64,000 bases of DNA from Bacteroidia bacterium (lineage in GTDB: Bacteria; Bacteroidota; Bacteroidia; Chitinophagales; Saprospiraceae), in NCBI GenBank assembly GCA_030430845.1, contig JAUIKE010000007.1:1-64000 (forward strand), read 5' to 3'. The notes below the pieces were generated by a model. It ran no database searches, was not told the origin of the DNA, and saw only the letters and a list, made by a program, of their open reading frames with translations. A program made the position numbers and the translations under genes. This document shows, one piece after another, positions 47,419 to 55,522 of the stretch. Numbering within the stretch: position 1 is the first letter of the stretch; every line of letters starts with the position of its first letter.

Positions 47419-48783
47419 ATGACCAAACTACCCGGAATCCCCCGCTGGCAATCAGCTGTCTCTTCCTTTAAAATGGCCCGGAATCCCCTGCCCTTTCTCA
47501 ATAAATTTATTCGGGAAAAAGGAACCACCGTACAGGTATACCTTGGGGGGCTATACAAAATGATCCTGACCACCGACCCTGATTTTATACAGCACATCCT
47601 CCAAAAAAATAATAAGAACTACCGCAAATCAGAAGTTCACTTCGACAAGATCCAACACTTCCTTGGCCGCGGCCTGCTCACCAGCGAAGGACCCTACTGG
47701 CTGCAACAAAGAAGACTCATTCAGCCGGGCTTTCACAAAAAACGCCTCGAAGCTCTGTTAGAGTTGATGGACAAAGTCGCCATTGAGGTACTGAACGATT
47801 TAGACGAGGAGATCAAAACTCTGCCGGAGGTGGATATGTATGAAAAAATGCTGGAAATTACTTTCCGCATCATTGCCAATTCCATCTTCGGACAAGACCT
47901 GGGGCCGGAACAGTTGACCAAGCTAAGCGATAGCATTACGACCTTACAGGCCTTTATTGTCCGCCAGATCCGCCAGCCATACCTTAATTCCTGGCTGAAA
48001 TTTTCCGGTCAGGTCAAAGAACATGAAAAATTACGGGATGAAGCAGATGCCATTATCCGGCATTACATCGAAGAGCGAAGACAATCTGAAGAATCTCATT
48101 CAGACCTGCTCCAAATGTTGATGGAAGCTCGCTATGAGGACACTGGCGAGGGTATGACCGACCAGCAGTTGATCGACGAGGTCAAGATCCTTTTCGTGGC
48201 GGGGCACGACACCTCGGCCAATGCCCTGGCCTGGACCTGGTATTTGCTGACTCAGCACCCGGAAGCTTTGGAAAAAGTCAGACAAGAGGTGACGGCAATA
48301 ATAGGAGAGGGGCAGCCTTCTTTCGAAAATGTTATGCAGCTGGAATATACCCAGCAAGTAATCGAAGAATCCATGCGTCTTTTCCCGCCGGCCTGGACGA
48401 CCAACCGGGTAGCAGCGGAAGATGATGAATTTAAAGGCATTCCAATAAAAAAAGGGACAACTTTCGCTACCTATATATATGGTGTGCATCATTCGCCCGA
48501 GCTTTGGGACGATCCGGAGTCTTTTAAGCCGGAGCGTTTTTCCAAAGAAGAAAAGAAAAAACACCATCCGTATGCATTTATTCCATTTGGGGGTGGCCCC
48601 AGGCTATGTATTGGTAATAATTTTGCTTTGATGGAGATGAAGCTGATCCTGGCCCGTATGGTGAATCGGTATGAGATAAGCTTAATGCCTGGGCAGGAAG
48701 TAAAGCCATTGCCCTTGATTACCTTGAGGCCGGAGAATGGGATAAGGGTGAAGGTGAAAAAACTAAAGGAAAACTACAACTAA
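47419..48783 (+). CDS. Cytochrome P450
   Basis: A 454-residue soluble P450 of the CYP102/CYP4-like bacterial type. The oxygen-binding I-helix motif is VAGHDTSANALAW, the ExxR motif is EESMRLFPPAW, and the haem loop is FIPFGGGPRLCIGNNFALME with the axial Cys. The N-terminus (MTKLPGIPRWQSAVSSF) carries no membrane anchor. The track start is a TTG at 47395; the ATG at 47419 is preferred. No reductase or ferredoxin gene is adjacent, so electron partners are unknown. The following cyclase-AraC gene begins 20 bp after its stop and is probably in the same transcript. Confidence 0.95.
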   Translation: MTKLPGIPRWQSAVSSFKMARNPLPFLNKFIREKGTTVQVYLGGLYKMILTTDPDFIQHILQKNNKNYRKSEVHFDKIQHFLGRGLLTSEGPYWLQQRRLIQPGFHKKRLEALLELMDKVAIEVLNDLDEEIKTLPEVDMYEKMLEITFRIIANSIFGQDLGPEQLTKLSDSITTLQAFIVRQIRQPYLNSWLKFSGQVKEHEKLRDEADAIIRHYIEERRQSEESHSDLLQMLMEARYEDTGEGMTDQQLIDEVKILFVAGHDTSANALAWTWYLLTQHPEALEKVRQEVTAIIGEGQPSFENVMQLEYTQQVIEESMRLFPPAWTTNRVAAEDDEFKGIPIKKGTTFATYIYGVHHSPELWDDPESFKPERFSKEEKKKHHPYAFIPFGGGPRLCIGNNFALMEMKLILARMVNRYEISLMPGQEVKPLPLITLRPENGIRVKVKKLKENYN

Positions 48784-48802
48784 AGCTGTATCTTCAAGCC
48801 AA

Positions 48803-51139
48803 ATGAAAAAGAAAGACTCCACGCGCCGCCTCGCCGCTATTATGTTCACCGATATTGTGGGCTACACGGCCCTGATGCAGCAGGATGAAGCCAAAGCTGC
48901 CCAGGTTCGTCAGCGCCACCGCCAGGTGTTTGATGAGCTCCACCAAAAGCATCAAGGAGAGATCCTGCAATACTTTGGCGACGGCACCCTCAGCGTTTTC
49001 CAAAGCGGGGTAGAAGCCGTAGAATGTGCCCTGGCCATCCAGCTAGCCCTGCAGCAAGGGGAGCCTATCCCTCTTCGCATAGGCCTACATATAGGCGACA
49101 TTGTCTTTGATGGCACCGAAATATATGGGGATGGGGTGAATGTGGCTTCTCGCATTGAAAGCATGGGAATAGGAGGGGCTGTACTGCTATCAGGCCAATT
49201 AAATATTGAGCTGAAAAATCACCCACAGATCAACACTCGTTCATTGGGGCGGTTCGAATTTAAAAATGTAGCTCATCCTCAGGAAGTTTTTGCTGTGTCG
49301 AATACTGGTATTATTGTTCCGAAGCGTTCTGAGCTGAAAGGAAAACAAAAAAGCGCCACCAAGTCCATCGCGGTTTTGCCATTTGTCAATATGAGCTCAA
49401 AGGAAGAGAATGAGTATTTCAGTGATGGCATGACCGAAGAGATCATTAATGCTTTGACGAAGATCAAAGGCTTAAAGGTGACTTCCCGAACTTCTTCCTT
49501 CTTTTTTAAAAATAAAAATATCCCCATCCGGCAGATTGGCCAGGAGCTAAATGTATCTACCATACTAGAAGGTAGTATTCGCCTCGCCGGAAATCAGATG
49601 CGGATCACGGCTCAGCTGATCGATGTACTGGATGATTATCATTTTTGGTCGGAAACCTTTGATCGTTCTATAGAGGACATTTTCGCGGTACAGGATGAGA
49701 TCAGCCTCTTGATTGCCGACAAACTCAGGGAGCACGTTGGCCACTTTGAGATCGAAGACCATTTAGTAGAAGCACCGGATGTTTCAGTGAGTAATTACAA
49801 GCGCTACCTCCAGAGTCGCTACTATATACTCAGAATGAGTAAAGCGGACATAGACAAAGGAATAGCCATTCTAAAGGAGATCATCCAGGAACAGGCTGAT
49901 TTCGCATTGGCCTATCTTGGGCTGCATTTGGGATACACCCTACAAGGTACAATTGGATTGATGCCTTCAAAAGAAGCTTTTTTGGAAGGCCATAGGTATC
50001 TTCAAAAAGCCATTCAACTACAACCGGATCTTCCGGAATGCCACCTTCATCAATCCTGGAATTGTTTACTTCAAAAATGGGATTTAGCCTGTACCTATGA
50101 GCATCTCAACCGGTCATTTGAATTGCGCCCGACCGTGGATTATTATCAGTCGATGACTTCAACAATCGTAGCGGAAGGCCGTTACAAGGCCGCCATGAAT
50201 TATATCGACACAGCTATTCAGTTAGATCCTTTTTCCCATATTAATTATCATCTAAAGGGATTTGTCTTCTATTGTCAGGGTAAGTTTGATGAGGCGATTG
50301 AATTTTTTAAAAAGAGTACACAGCTGAGTTCCAGTCATTCTTTATCTGCCATGGAATGGGGAATGGCCCTGATTCAAGCCGGGCGGCCAGAGGAAAGCCT
50401 GCGGTTTTATCAAAACCTGCCGGAGGATGAACCGGGAGATATTTTAAAATTAGGGGGGACAACGCTTGCCTACGCGGCTCTCGGGGATACGGTTCGGGCA
50501 GAGAAAGGACTCCGGCAACTGGAGGCCTTTGGGGATACCGAATTGATAGAGCGGGCCCTTCTTTTTCTGATTTATGGAAATTTTTTATTGGGCAAAAAAG
50601 AGGAAGTTCTGGCGCTCATTGAACAAGGTATCCAGCAACGATTGCCCTTGCTGGTTTATCTTCCAGGAGAACCTCTGTTAAAGCCGTATCATTCAGATCC
50701 TCGATTTAAGGCACTTACGTCGAGAATATTGGGTAAGAATGTATCTTTCGATGTTTCAACAAGGAAGTATAAAAAAAATCTGCTCAGTAAAGAGGATTTA
50801 AAGAACTACAAAAAACAATTAGAACAACTTATGAAGGAGGAGCGTCCTTATCTGGACCCAAAACTGTCACTCCGCTCATTAGCTCAATTAATGGAGATCC
50901 CTCCCAACCAACTATCTCAATTGCTGAACGATGGGTTTAATCAAAACTTCTCTGAATATGTCAATTCCTACCGCTTGAGTACTTTCAAAAAGTTGGTTGC
51001 CGATCCTGCTTATCAACATATGACCCTCCTGGCTCTGGCCCACGAAAGTGGCTTCAACTCCAAAACGGTTTTTAATACTTTCTTTAAAAAAGTGGAGGGA
51101 AAAACGCCCAAAGCTTTTTGGAAAGAAATTAACGGGTAA
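48803..51139 (+). CDS. Class III cyclase-like / TPR / AraC fusion regulator
   Basis: A 778-residue protein of four parts. A class III nucleotide cyclase domain at about residues 8-170 has AAIMFTDIVGYTALM, QYFGDGTLSVF (metal Asp residues) and IYGDGVNVASRIES. A TolB-N/FlgO-like domain follows at about 185-310 (SIAVLPFVNMSSKEENEYFSDGMTEEIINAL). TPR-type helices cover about 330-640. A C-terminal AraC HTH pair (LSLRSLAQLMEIPPNQLSQLLN ... LALAHESGFNSKTVFNTFFKK) ends the protein. The Lys that often precedes the second metal motif in adenylate cyclases is replaced by Gln here, so substrate or activity may differ. It is probably cytoplasmic and co-transcribed with the P450. Confidence 0.9.
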   Translation: MKKKDSTRRLAAIMFTDIVGYTALMQQDEAKAAQVRQRHRQVFDELHQKHQGEILQYFGDGTLSVFQSGVEAVECALAIQLALQQGEPIPLRIGLHIGDIVFDGTEIYGDGVNVASRIESMGIGGAVLLSGQLNIELKNHPQINTRSLGRFEFKNVAHPQEVFAVSNTGIIVPKRSELKGKQKSATKSIAVLPFVNMSSKEENEYFSDGMTEEIINALTKIKGLKVTSRTSSFFFKNKNIPIRQIGQELNVSTILEGSIRLAGNQMRITAQLIDVLDDYHFWSETFDRSIEDIFAVQDEISLLIADKLREHVGHFEIEDHLVEAPDVSVSNYKRYLQSRYYILRMSKADIDKGIAILKEIIQEQADFALAYLGLHLGYTLQGTIGLMPSKEAFLEGHRYLQKAIQLQPDLPECHLHQSWNCLLQKWDLACTYEHLNRSFELRPTVDYYQSMTSTIVAEGRYKAAMNYIDTAIQLDPFSHINYHLKGFVFYCQGKFDEAIEFFKKSTQLSSSHSLSAMEWGMALIQAGRPEESLRFYQNLPEDEPGDILKLGGTTLAYAALGDTVRAEKGLRQLEAFGDTELIERALLFLIYGNFLLGKKEEVLALIEQGIQQRLPLLVYLPGEPLLKPYHSDPRFKALTSRILGKNVSFDVSTRKYKKNLLSKEDLKNYKKQLEQLMKEERPYLDPKLSLRSLAQLMEIPPNQLSQLLNDGFNQNFSEYVNSYRLSTFKKLVADPAYQHMTLLALAHESGFNSKTVFNTFFKKVEGKTPKAFWKEING

Positions 51140-51300
51140 TGGGGTTGTGTAAAAACGAGGAACGAGTTTTTACACAACCCATTAAATTTTTTTTGGGAGG
51201 TCGTTTTAAGAAAAAAACAAAGTTTTTTTCTTAAAACGACCTCCCAAAAATATATTATTGGTTGTGTAAAAGGCAGAACGAGTTTTCACACAACCCCATT
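51138..51300. repeat. GTTGTGTAAAA-family nested inverted repeat, copy 3 (best copy)
   Basis: The outer ends AATGGGGTTGTGTAAAA and TTTTCACACAACCCCATT are inverted to each other. Each end also folds on itself (GGGTTGTGTAAAAAC...GTTTTTACACAACCC at 51138-51183; GGTTGTGTAAAA...TTTTCACACAACC at 51260-51295). The middle is a perfect 28-bp hairpin TTTTGGGAGGTCGTTTTAAGAAAAAAAC with an AAA loop (51191-51249). The left end overlaps the stop codon of the cyclase-AraC gene (51137-51139). Confidence 0.85.
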
Positions 51301-51438
51301 AGTGCTGAAATAAGTTCGGATTTTTAAATCCGAACGATTCTAAACCGGTACGCCCTTAATTTTGGTACTGAATAACAAATTCTTTATCGGAAGATGTAGA
51401 CCCGCAAACTCCGGTAGCCAAAATTAAAAATCGAAATA

Positions 51439-52419
51439 ATGAAAGCCATCGTATTAACCCGGTATGGATCACCTGAAAACTTAGTCGTTCGTGAGATAAG
51501 CAAGCCTGTTCCAAAAGAAAATGAAGTCCTGATAAAAGTAGCTGCCACCACAGCTACTACGGCCGATACCATGATGCGGAAAGCTACCCCTTTCATCAGC
51601 CGCTTTTTTCTGGGGTTTTTCAGGCCTCGCAAAGCTGTTACCGGCACTGGCTTTGCCGGAGAGATTGTAGAAGTTGGTAAAAACGTTAGTCGTTTCGAGC
51701 TGGGCGACCAGGTTTTTGGAGAGACCGGCACGGATTTCGGAGCGAATGCCGAATATATTGCCTTGTCGGAAGAAGGGGTTATAGAAAAATTACCTTCCCA
51801 ATTGAGTTTAGAAGAGGCTGCTACTTTGACCGACGGCCCCCTGACCTCCCTTAATTTTTTGAAAAGCCTGGGTAAAATTAAAGGTGGTCAGAAAGTACTT
51901 ATCAATGGCGCTTCCGGAAGCCTGGGGACTGCTGCGGTACAGTTGGCCAGATATTACGGTGCAGAAGTGACCGGTGTGTCCAGTGCAAAGAATGCCGAAC
52001 TGGTTAAATCGCTTGGAGCTGATAAGGTTATTGACTATAGATCGACCGACTTTACAAAGGCAGGCGAGCAATACGATTTAATCTTTGATACAATTGGCAG
52101 CAGTTCGTTTTCCAAAACGAAAAAAGCCTTGAAGCAGGACGGATTGTATATGTCGCCGGTATTAAACATAGGATTATTATTTCAAGTGATATTTACGGCT
52201 AAAAGCCGGAAGAAAGCCATATTTTCGGCTACCGGATTATTACCGCATGATGAATTGAGGGCATTACTGAAGGACTTAATCGGTATCATCGAAGGTGGTT
52301 ACTTAAAGCCGGTAATTGATCGGCAATATCCTCTGGAAAAAGCAGCAGAAGCGCATAAATATGTAGATACCGGCAGGAAGAGAGGGAATGTGGTTTTAGT
52401 AACAAAAATGTATGGATGA
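51439..52419 (+). CDS. MDR-superfamily NAD(P)-dependent oxidoreductase
   Basis: A 326-residue zinc-less quinone oxidoreductase-like member of the medium-chain family. The N-terminal GroES-like domain has PVPKENEVLIKVAATTATTAD and GTGFAGEIVEVGKNV. The cofactor domain has KVLINGASGSLGTAAVQLARYYGAEVTGVSS near residues 152-182, where the Gly-rich loop binds NAD(P)H. Structural-zinc cysteines are absent. Substrate unknown. It follows a repeat element, so its promoter lies in the 140 bp after the repeat. Confidence 0.93.
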   Translation: MKAIVLTRYGSPENLVVREISKPVPKENEVLIKVAATTATTADTMMRKATPFISRFFLGFFRPRKAVTGTGFAGEIVEVGKNVSRFELGDQVFGETGTDFGANAEYIALSEEGVIEKLPSQLSLEEAATLTDGPLTSLNFLKSLGKIKGGQKVLINGASGSLGTAAVQLARYYGAEVTGVSSAKNAELVKSLGADKVIDYRSTDFTKAGEQYDLIFDTIGSSSFSKTKKALKQDGLYMSPVLNIGLLFQVIFTAKSRKKAIFSATGLLPHDELRALLKDLIGIIEGGYLKPVIDRQYPLEKAAEAHKYVDTGRKRGNVVLVTKMYG

Positions 52420-52459
52420 AGGTGGCAACAGCCATCTTCGTCTAATAAAATTCTTTTGA

Positions 52460-53266
52460 ATGAAACGAATCCAGCTTTTTGAATTTGAAGATTTCACCTG
52501 GCTCCCGAAACCCATCAGAACCGGGATGACCAACCTGATCGTCGTTTTTCATAAAATGACCGGTACGAGCAACGTGATTGCGGACCTGATAGAGAAGGTC
52601 CGTTCTAAACATCCTTTTTCCCAAATAGTAGACTTGGGCTCCGGCTCGGGCGGAGCGATGCCGGAGGTTATCCGTCAGATAAATGAAAATACGGAGGCCG
52701 CGCCCCTTCAATTGATCTTAAGCGACTTACATCCGCATCCCGACATCGTCGCCCGTTTTAATAAAGATGAATCTAAGAACATCAGCTACCACCCGGATTC
52801 CGTTGATGCGACTCGTCTGAAAGACGTTCCTCAAGGTTTGAAAACGATGATGAACAGTTTTCATCACATGCCCCCGGACAAGGCCAGGGATATTTTGCGT
52901 TCAGCACAGGAAAAGAGGGAACCTTTGCTAATCTATGAGATGGCGGAGAATAACATCCCCACCCTGGTATGGTGGTTGTTTTTGCCGCTCTCTCTGGCTA
53001 TTTTGATCGTGATGACGTTGTTTATGACACCATTTGTGCGGCCTCTCAGCTGGCAGCAAGTGGTTTTTACCTACTTAATTCCTGTGATCCCGATCTTGTA
53101 TGCCTGGGACGGGCAGGCATCTATGGTAAGGATGTACACATTTAAGGATGTCGAGGAATTGCTGAAAGACATCAAACAGGATGACTACAGCTGGGAGATG
53201 GGGCAGGCAAAAAAAGAGAATGGGAAAAAACAGGGGTATTATGTTTTAGGCTTACCCCAAAAATAG
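52460..53266 (+). CDS. Class I SAM methyltransferase-like protein with two TM segments
   Basis: A 268-residue protein. The Rossmann motif I is SQIVDLGSGSGGAMPEVIRQI near residues 54-74, followed by LILSDLHPHPDIV. An unusual insertion at about 165-215 (WWLFLPLSLAILIVMTLFMTPF and QVVFTYLIPVIPILYAW) forms two membrane helices before the last strands (GYYVLGLPQK). It may act on a lipid or membrane-bound substrate; this is inference. Its stop codon is inside the stem of the next hairpin. Confidence 0.8.
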   Translation: MKRIQLFEFEDFTWLPKPIRTGMTNLIVVFHKMTGTSNVIADLIEKVRSKHPFSQIVDLGSGSGGAMPEVIRQINENTEAAPLQLILSDLHPHPDIVARFNKDESKNISYHPDSVDATRLKDVPQGLKTMMNSFHHMPPDKARDILRSAQEKREPLLIYEMAENNIPTLVWWLFLPLSLAILIVMTLFMTPFVRPLSWQQVVFTYLIPVIPILYAWDGQASMVRMYTFKDVEELLKDIKQDDYSWEMGQAKKENGKKQGYYVLGLPQK

Positions 53267-53325
53267 CATAAAGGGGTTGTGTAAAAAGTCCTTCGGCCTT
53301 TTTACACAACCCCTTTATGCTATTT
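53261..53325. terminator. Perfect 28-bp hairpin, simple form of the GTTGTGTAAAA repeat
   Basis: AAATAGCATAAAGGGGTTGTGTAAAAAG and its exact complement surround TCCTTCGGC. The centre is the GGTTGTGTAAAAAGTCCTTCGG core of the repeat family, while the outer 12 bp are specific to this site. The methyltransferase stop (TAG, 53264-53266) lies in the left arm, and the convergent lipoprotein gene ends (53327) just past the right arm. Confidence 0.85.
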
Positions 53326-53326
53326 G

Positions 53327-53785
53327 CTATTTTACCAAATTCAGTTCTTGAAAGATCTCTACTCCGTCTCTAAACTCCAGGCTCTCCCAGTTTTGCCGGG
53401 TCATAGTCCAGATAATAGGATCCTGAAAGATGATCCGGTCAGGAGAGGAGATAGAAGTACCAAAGGAAATGACCATGGATTTGGAAGTGCGGGCTCTCCA
53501 AAGGAAGGTACTTACGAGGATACCGTTATTATCCCGAAAGAGTGGAAAGTTTGTTTCGCCGGTACCGTCATCATAAAAAGTAATGGTATAATCGTCATCA
53601 CGTTCGACGGATTCAACGGCCAGGATGTTCCCAAAATTATCCCGAACTTCTTTAAAGTAGAGTTCAACTTCCCAGGTACCCGGTAAATTTTCATTTTGAT
53701 CATCGCGGAATTCTTTTCCCTCTTTGCACGAGGACAGTAAAAACACTAAACTGAGGGAAAGAAGAAATACGAATTTCTTTTTCAT
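53327..53785 (-). CDS. Small lipoprotein, lipocalin-like
   Basis: A 152-residue lipoprotein (signal LSLVFLLSSC). The mature part has the order GTWEVELYFKEVRDNFG, DDYTITFYDDGTGETNFPLF, ILVSTFLWRARTSKSMVISF and RIIFQDPIIWTMTRQNWESLEF, alternating strands compatible with a lipocalin-like barrel as seen in many Bacteroidota lipoproteins. The opening G-x-W motif supports this. No function can be assigned. Confidence 0.75.
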   Translation of the reverse strand: MKKKFVFLLSLSLVFLLSSCKEGKEFRDDQNENLPGTWEVELYFKEVRDNFGNILAVESVERDDDYTITFYDDGTGETNFPLFRDNNGILVSTFLWRARTSKSMVISFGTSISSPDRIIFQDPIIWTMTRQNWESLEFRDGVEIFQELNLVK

Positions 53786-53811
53786 ATGCAGATGGTTAAA
53801 TAATGCAGAAT

Positions 53812-53863
53812 AAAGATAATGAATAGTATTGAAGCAGTTGCCCCAATACTATTCATTATCTTT
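53812..53863. terminator. Perfect 20-bp hairpin over a stop codon
   Basis: AAAGATAATGAATAGTATTG and its exact complement surround AAGCAGTTGCCC. The right arm contains the last codons and stop of the minus-strand gene ending at 53849. Confidence 0.8.
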
Positions 53864-54286
53864 GCCCAGTTCTTTTACAGGTTCAATCTTGTACACAAAG
53901 TAATTGGTTTTTCCCTGCCAGGGCATGGCTCTGATAATTTCTCGATAATAAAGTTTGACCTGGTGCCCCTCATAGTCTTGTAATTCATCATAGATATCAT
54001 CTTTCCATACGGAGAACTCCCAAATATTTCCTGTAATTCCCTCCGGCCCTTCCGTTTTGAAGCCACCCAGGTTGAGTTGCCCTTCATAGGTTTTGAACAT
54101 CACCCCTTTCTTGGATAATTTGATCAGGGTGCCGGCCCTGGCTCCCTTGCTGTAAGTATAATTACTCACCAGGAAAAAACCAGCCGCACTTAGTAAGCCT
54201 AAAATTAAAAGACCTACTAAAAAGCGTTTGAAGATCTTTCCGATCTTTTGTTTGCCTTCTTTGACTACTTGTTGGTATTCACTCAT
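53849..54286 (-). CDS. Small single-TM protein, OB-like periplasmic domain
   Basis: A 145-residue protein. After a basic N-terminus there is one TM helix (FLVGLLILGLLSAAGFFLVSNYTY) at about residues 22-45. The rest has KGARAGTLIKLSKKGVMFKTYEGQLNLGG and QVKLYYREIIRAMPWQGKTNYFVY. I know this family from Bacteroidota, where it is often mislabelled as 6-phosphogluconate dehydrogenase; the sequence contains no dehydrogenase features. Function unknown. Confidence 0.75.
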   Translation of the reverse strand: MSEYQQVVKEGKQKIGKIFKRFLVGLLILGLLSAAGFFLVSNYTYSKGARAGTLIKLSKKGVMFKTYEGQLNLGGFKTEGPEGITGNIWEFSVWKDDIYDELQDYEGHQVKLYYREIIRAMPWQGKTNYFVYKIEPVKELGKDNE

Positions 54287-54377
54287 GATTTTCGGAGGTA
54301 TTGCTTTTTAATGAAACAATTGTTTTTCATAATAAGTTGGACGTCAATCGGTATACCAGGTAACAAATGTTTTGCCT

Positions 54378-55313
54378 CTACAGAGCTATCAGGCGGTCCA
54401 AGGCAAAAATAGACTTTGGGTGAAAATCCTTTCCATCCCACAGTCCGAAAATACTCAAGGGCTGATCGGCGGTCAGTGCCAGTAGCTTCCAGTACCCATC
54501 TCGCTTATGGACTAAGGGCAGTGCTTGGTTTGATTGATCCATGATCAGAAAATCAGATTCGTCGAGCACAATTTGTACTTGATTGAGCAAACAGGGGTAG
54601 TTGTCCAGCCATGGGTTTCGTTGTAAGGATTTGGCGAAAAAAAGGCTCATTTGCTGTAATGTTTTGAATCCTCCTTTTCCTTTAAACGTTCCTTTGAAAG
54701 GAACCGGTGCTTTAAATAAAGCTCTGTCCTGGGAAGCCCCGGGATAATAAATAATTTCACCTTTATAGAGCCCGCCGAACACAAACTCGGGGAAAAAGCC
54801 GGCGCTTCCCCAAGAGAAGTCAAGTAGCAAGGCAAGCTCCTTACTTTTTTCTCCGTACAGCCAAATCCGCCGAAAGTGAAGCTTTTCTTCTTCTCCGAAA
54901 TCCTGACTGATAACGAGCCAGGTATCGACTGTACCTTTTTCCTGTAGGAGGGCTTCTTTATTGATTCGTACTCCACAAATGCGCAACAGCTCGCATTGTT
55001 GTTCTTCTTTTAGCTGGTCTATTTGTAGCAAAGCCCGGCTAATCAGGTAGAGGCGACTAATTTCCCGGAGGGTTTTTTCCTCCCAATATTCTTCTTCATC
55101 AGGGAGTGATTTGAGGGCCCGGATCCTTCTGGCCAGGTCCCCCAATTTGGCGTTGACCATCCGGCCGGCAATTTCTTCCCAAAATGCTTCTCCCTGCTGA
55201 TCCAGGATGACCAGTCCCTGGCGCAAGAGGTCGAGCAGCCATCGCTCTAATTCCTGAGCGCCGGCCTGCATTTCGCTGATCCGTGCATCATTAACTTTTA
55301 GGAGGCTCTTCAT
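54378..55313 (-). CDS. SWIM-family protein lacking the zinc-finger part
   Basis: A 311-residue protein. Its N-terminal third (ELERWLLDLLRQGLVIL, GRMVNAKLGDLARRIRAL, REISRLYLISRALLQIDQL) resembles the region that follows the SWIM zinc finger in bacterial SWIM proteins. The usual SWIM Cys-x-Cys...Cys-x-His motif is absent, both in the ORF and in the translated DNA just upstream, which is a repeat element and then rnc. The track start at 55397 lies inside that repeat; the ATG at 55313 (MKSLLKVND) is preferred. It may be a 5'-truncated gene or a naturally split family member. No MoxR or VWA partner genes are adjacent. Confidence 0.65.
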   Translation of the reverse strand: MKSLLKVNDARISEMQAGAQELERWLLDLLRQGLVILDQQGEAFWEEIAGRMVNAKLGDLARRIRALKSLPDEEEYWEEKTLREISRLYLISRALLQIDQLKEEQQCELLRICGVRINKEALLQEKGTVDTWLVISQDFGEEEKLHFRRIWLYGEKSKELALLLDFSWGSAGFFPEFVFGGLYKGEIIYYPGASQDRALFKAPVPFKGTFKGKGGFKTLQQMSLFFAKSLQRNPWLDNYPCLLNQVQIVLDESDFLIMDQSNQALPLVHKRDGYWKLLALTADQPLSIFGLWDGKDFHPKSIFALDRLIAL

Positions 55314-55326
55314 AGAGAGGGAGGTT

Positions 55327-55521
55327 ATGGTTTTGGGGTTGTGTAAAAACTCGTTCCTCGCCTGCCTGACGGCAGTCAGGTTTTTACATAACCCCATTAA
55401 ATTTTATTTGGTAGTTCGTTTTAAGAAAAAAACTTTGTTTTTTTCTTAAAACGAACTACCAAAAGAATATTATTGGTTGTGTGAAAAGGCCGAAGGACTT
55501 TTTACACAACCCCCAAACCAT
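55327..55521. repeat. GTTGTGTAAAA-family nested inverted repeat, copy 4
   Basis: The outer arms ATGGTTTTGGGGTTGTGTAAAAA and TTTTTACACAACCCCCAAACCAT are complementary apart from small differences. The inner hairpin is GGTAGTTCGTTTTAAGAAAAAAAC / GTTTTTTTCTTAAAACGAACTACC; compared with other copies it has GGTAGTT where they have GGAGGTC, with matching changes on the other arm. An extra small hairpin (CTGCCTGACGGCAG) lies in the left part. It sits directly after the rnc stop codon (55523) and before the SWIM-like start (55313). Confidence 0.85.
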
Positions 55522-55522
55522 T

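Noticed and set aside
53849-54286. 6-phosphogluconate dehydrogenase
   Set aside because: The name is often attached to this small membrane family by annotation transfer, but there is no nucleotide-binding fold or catalytic motif in 145 residues.
51138-55521. Repeated hairpins as a CRISPR-like array
   Set aside because: Copies are kilobases apart, palindromic, vary in length and lack regular spacers or cas genes.
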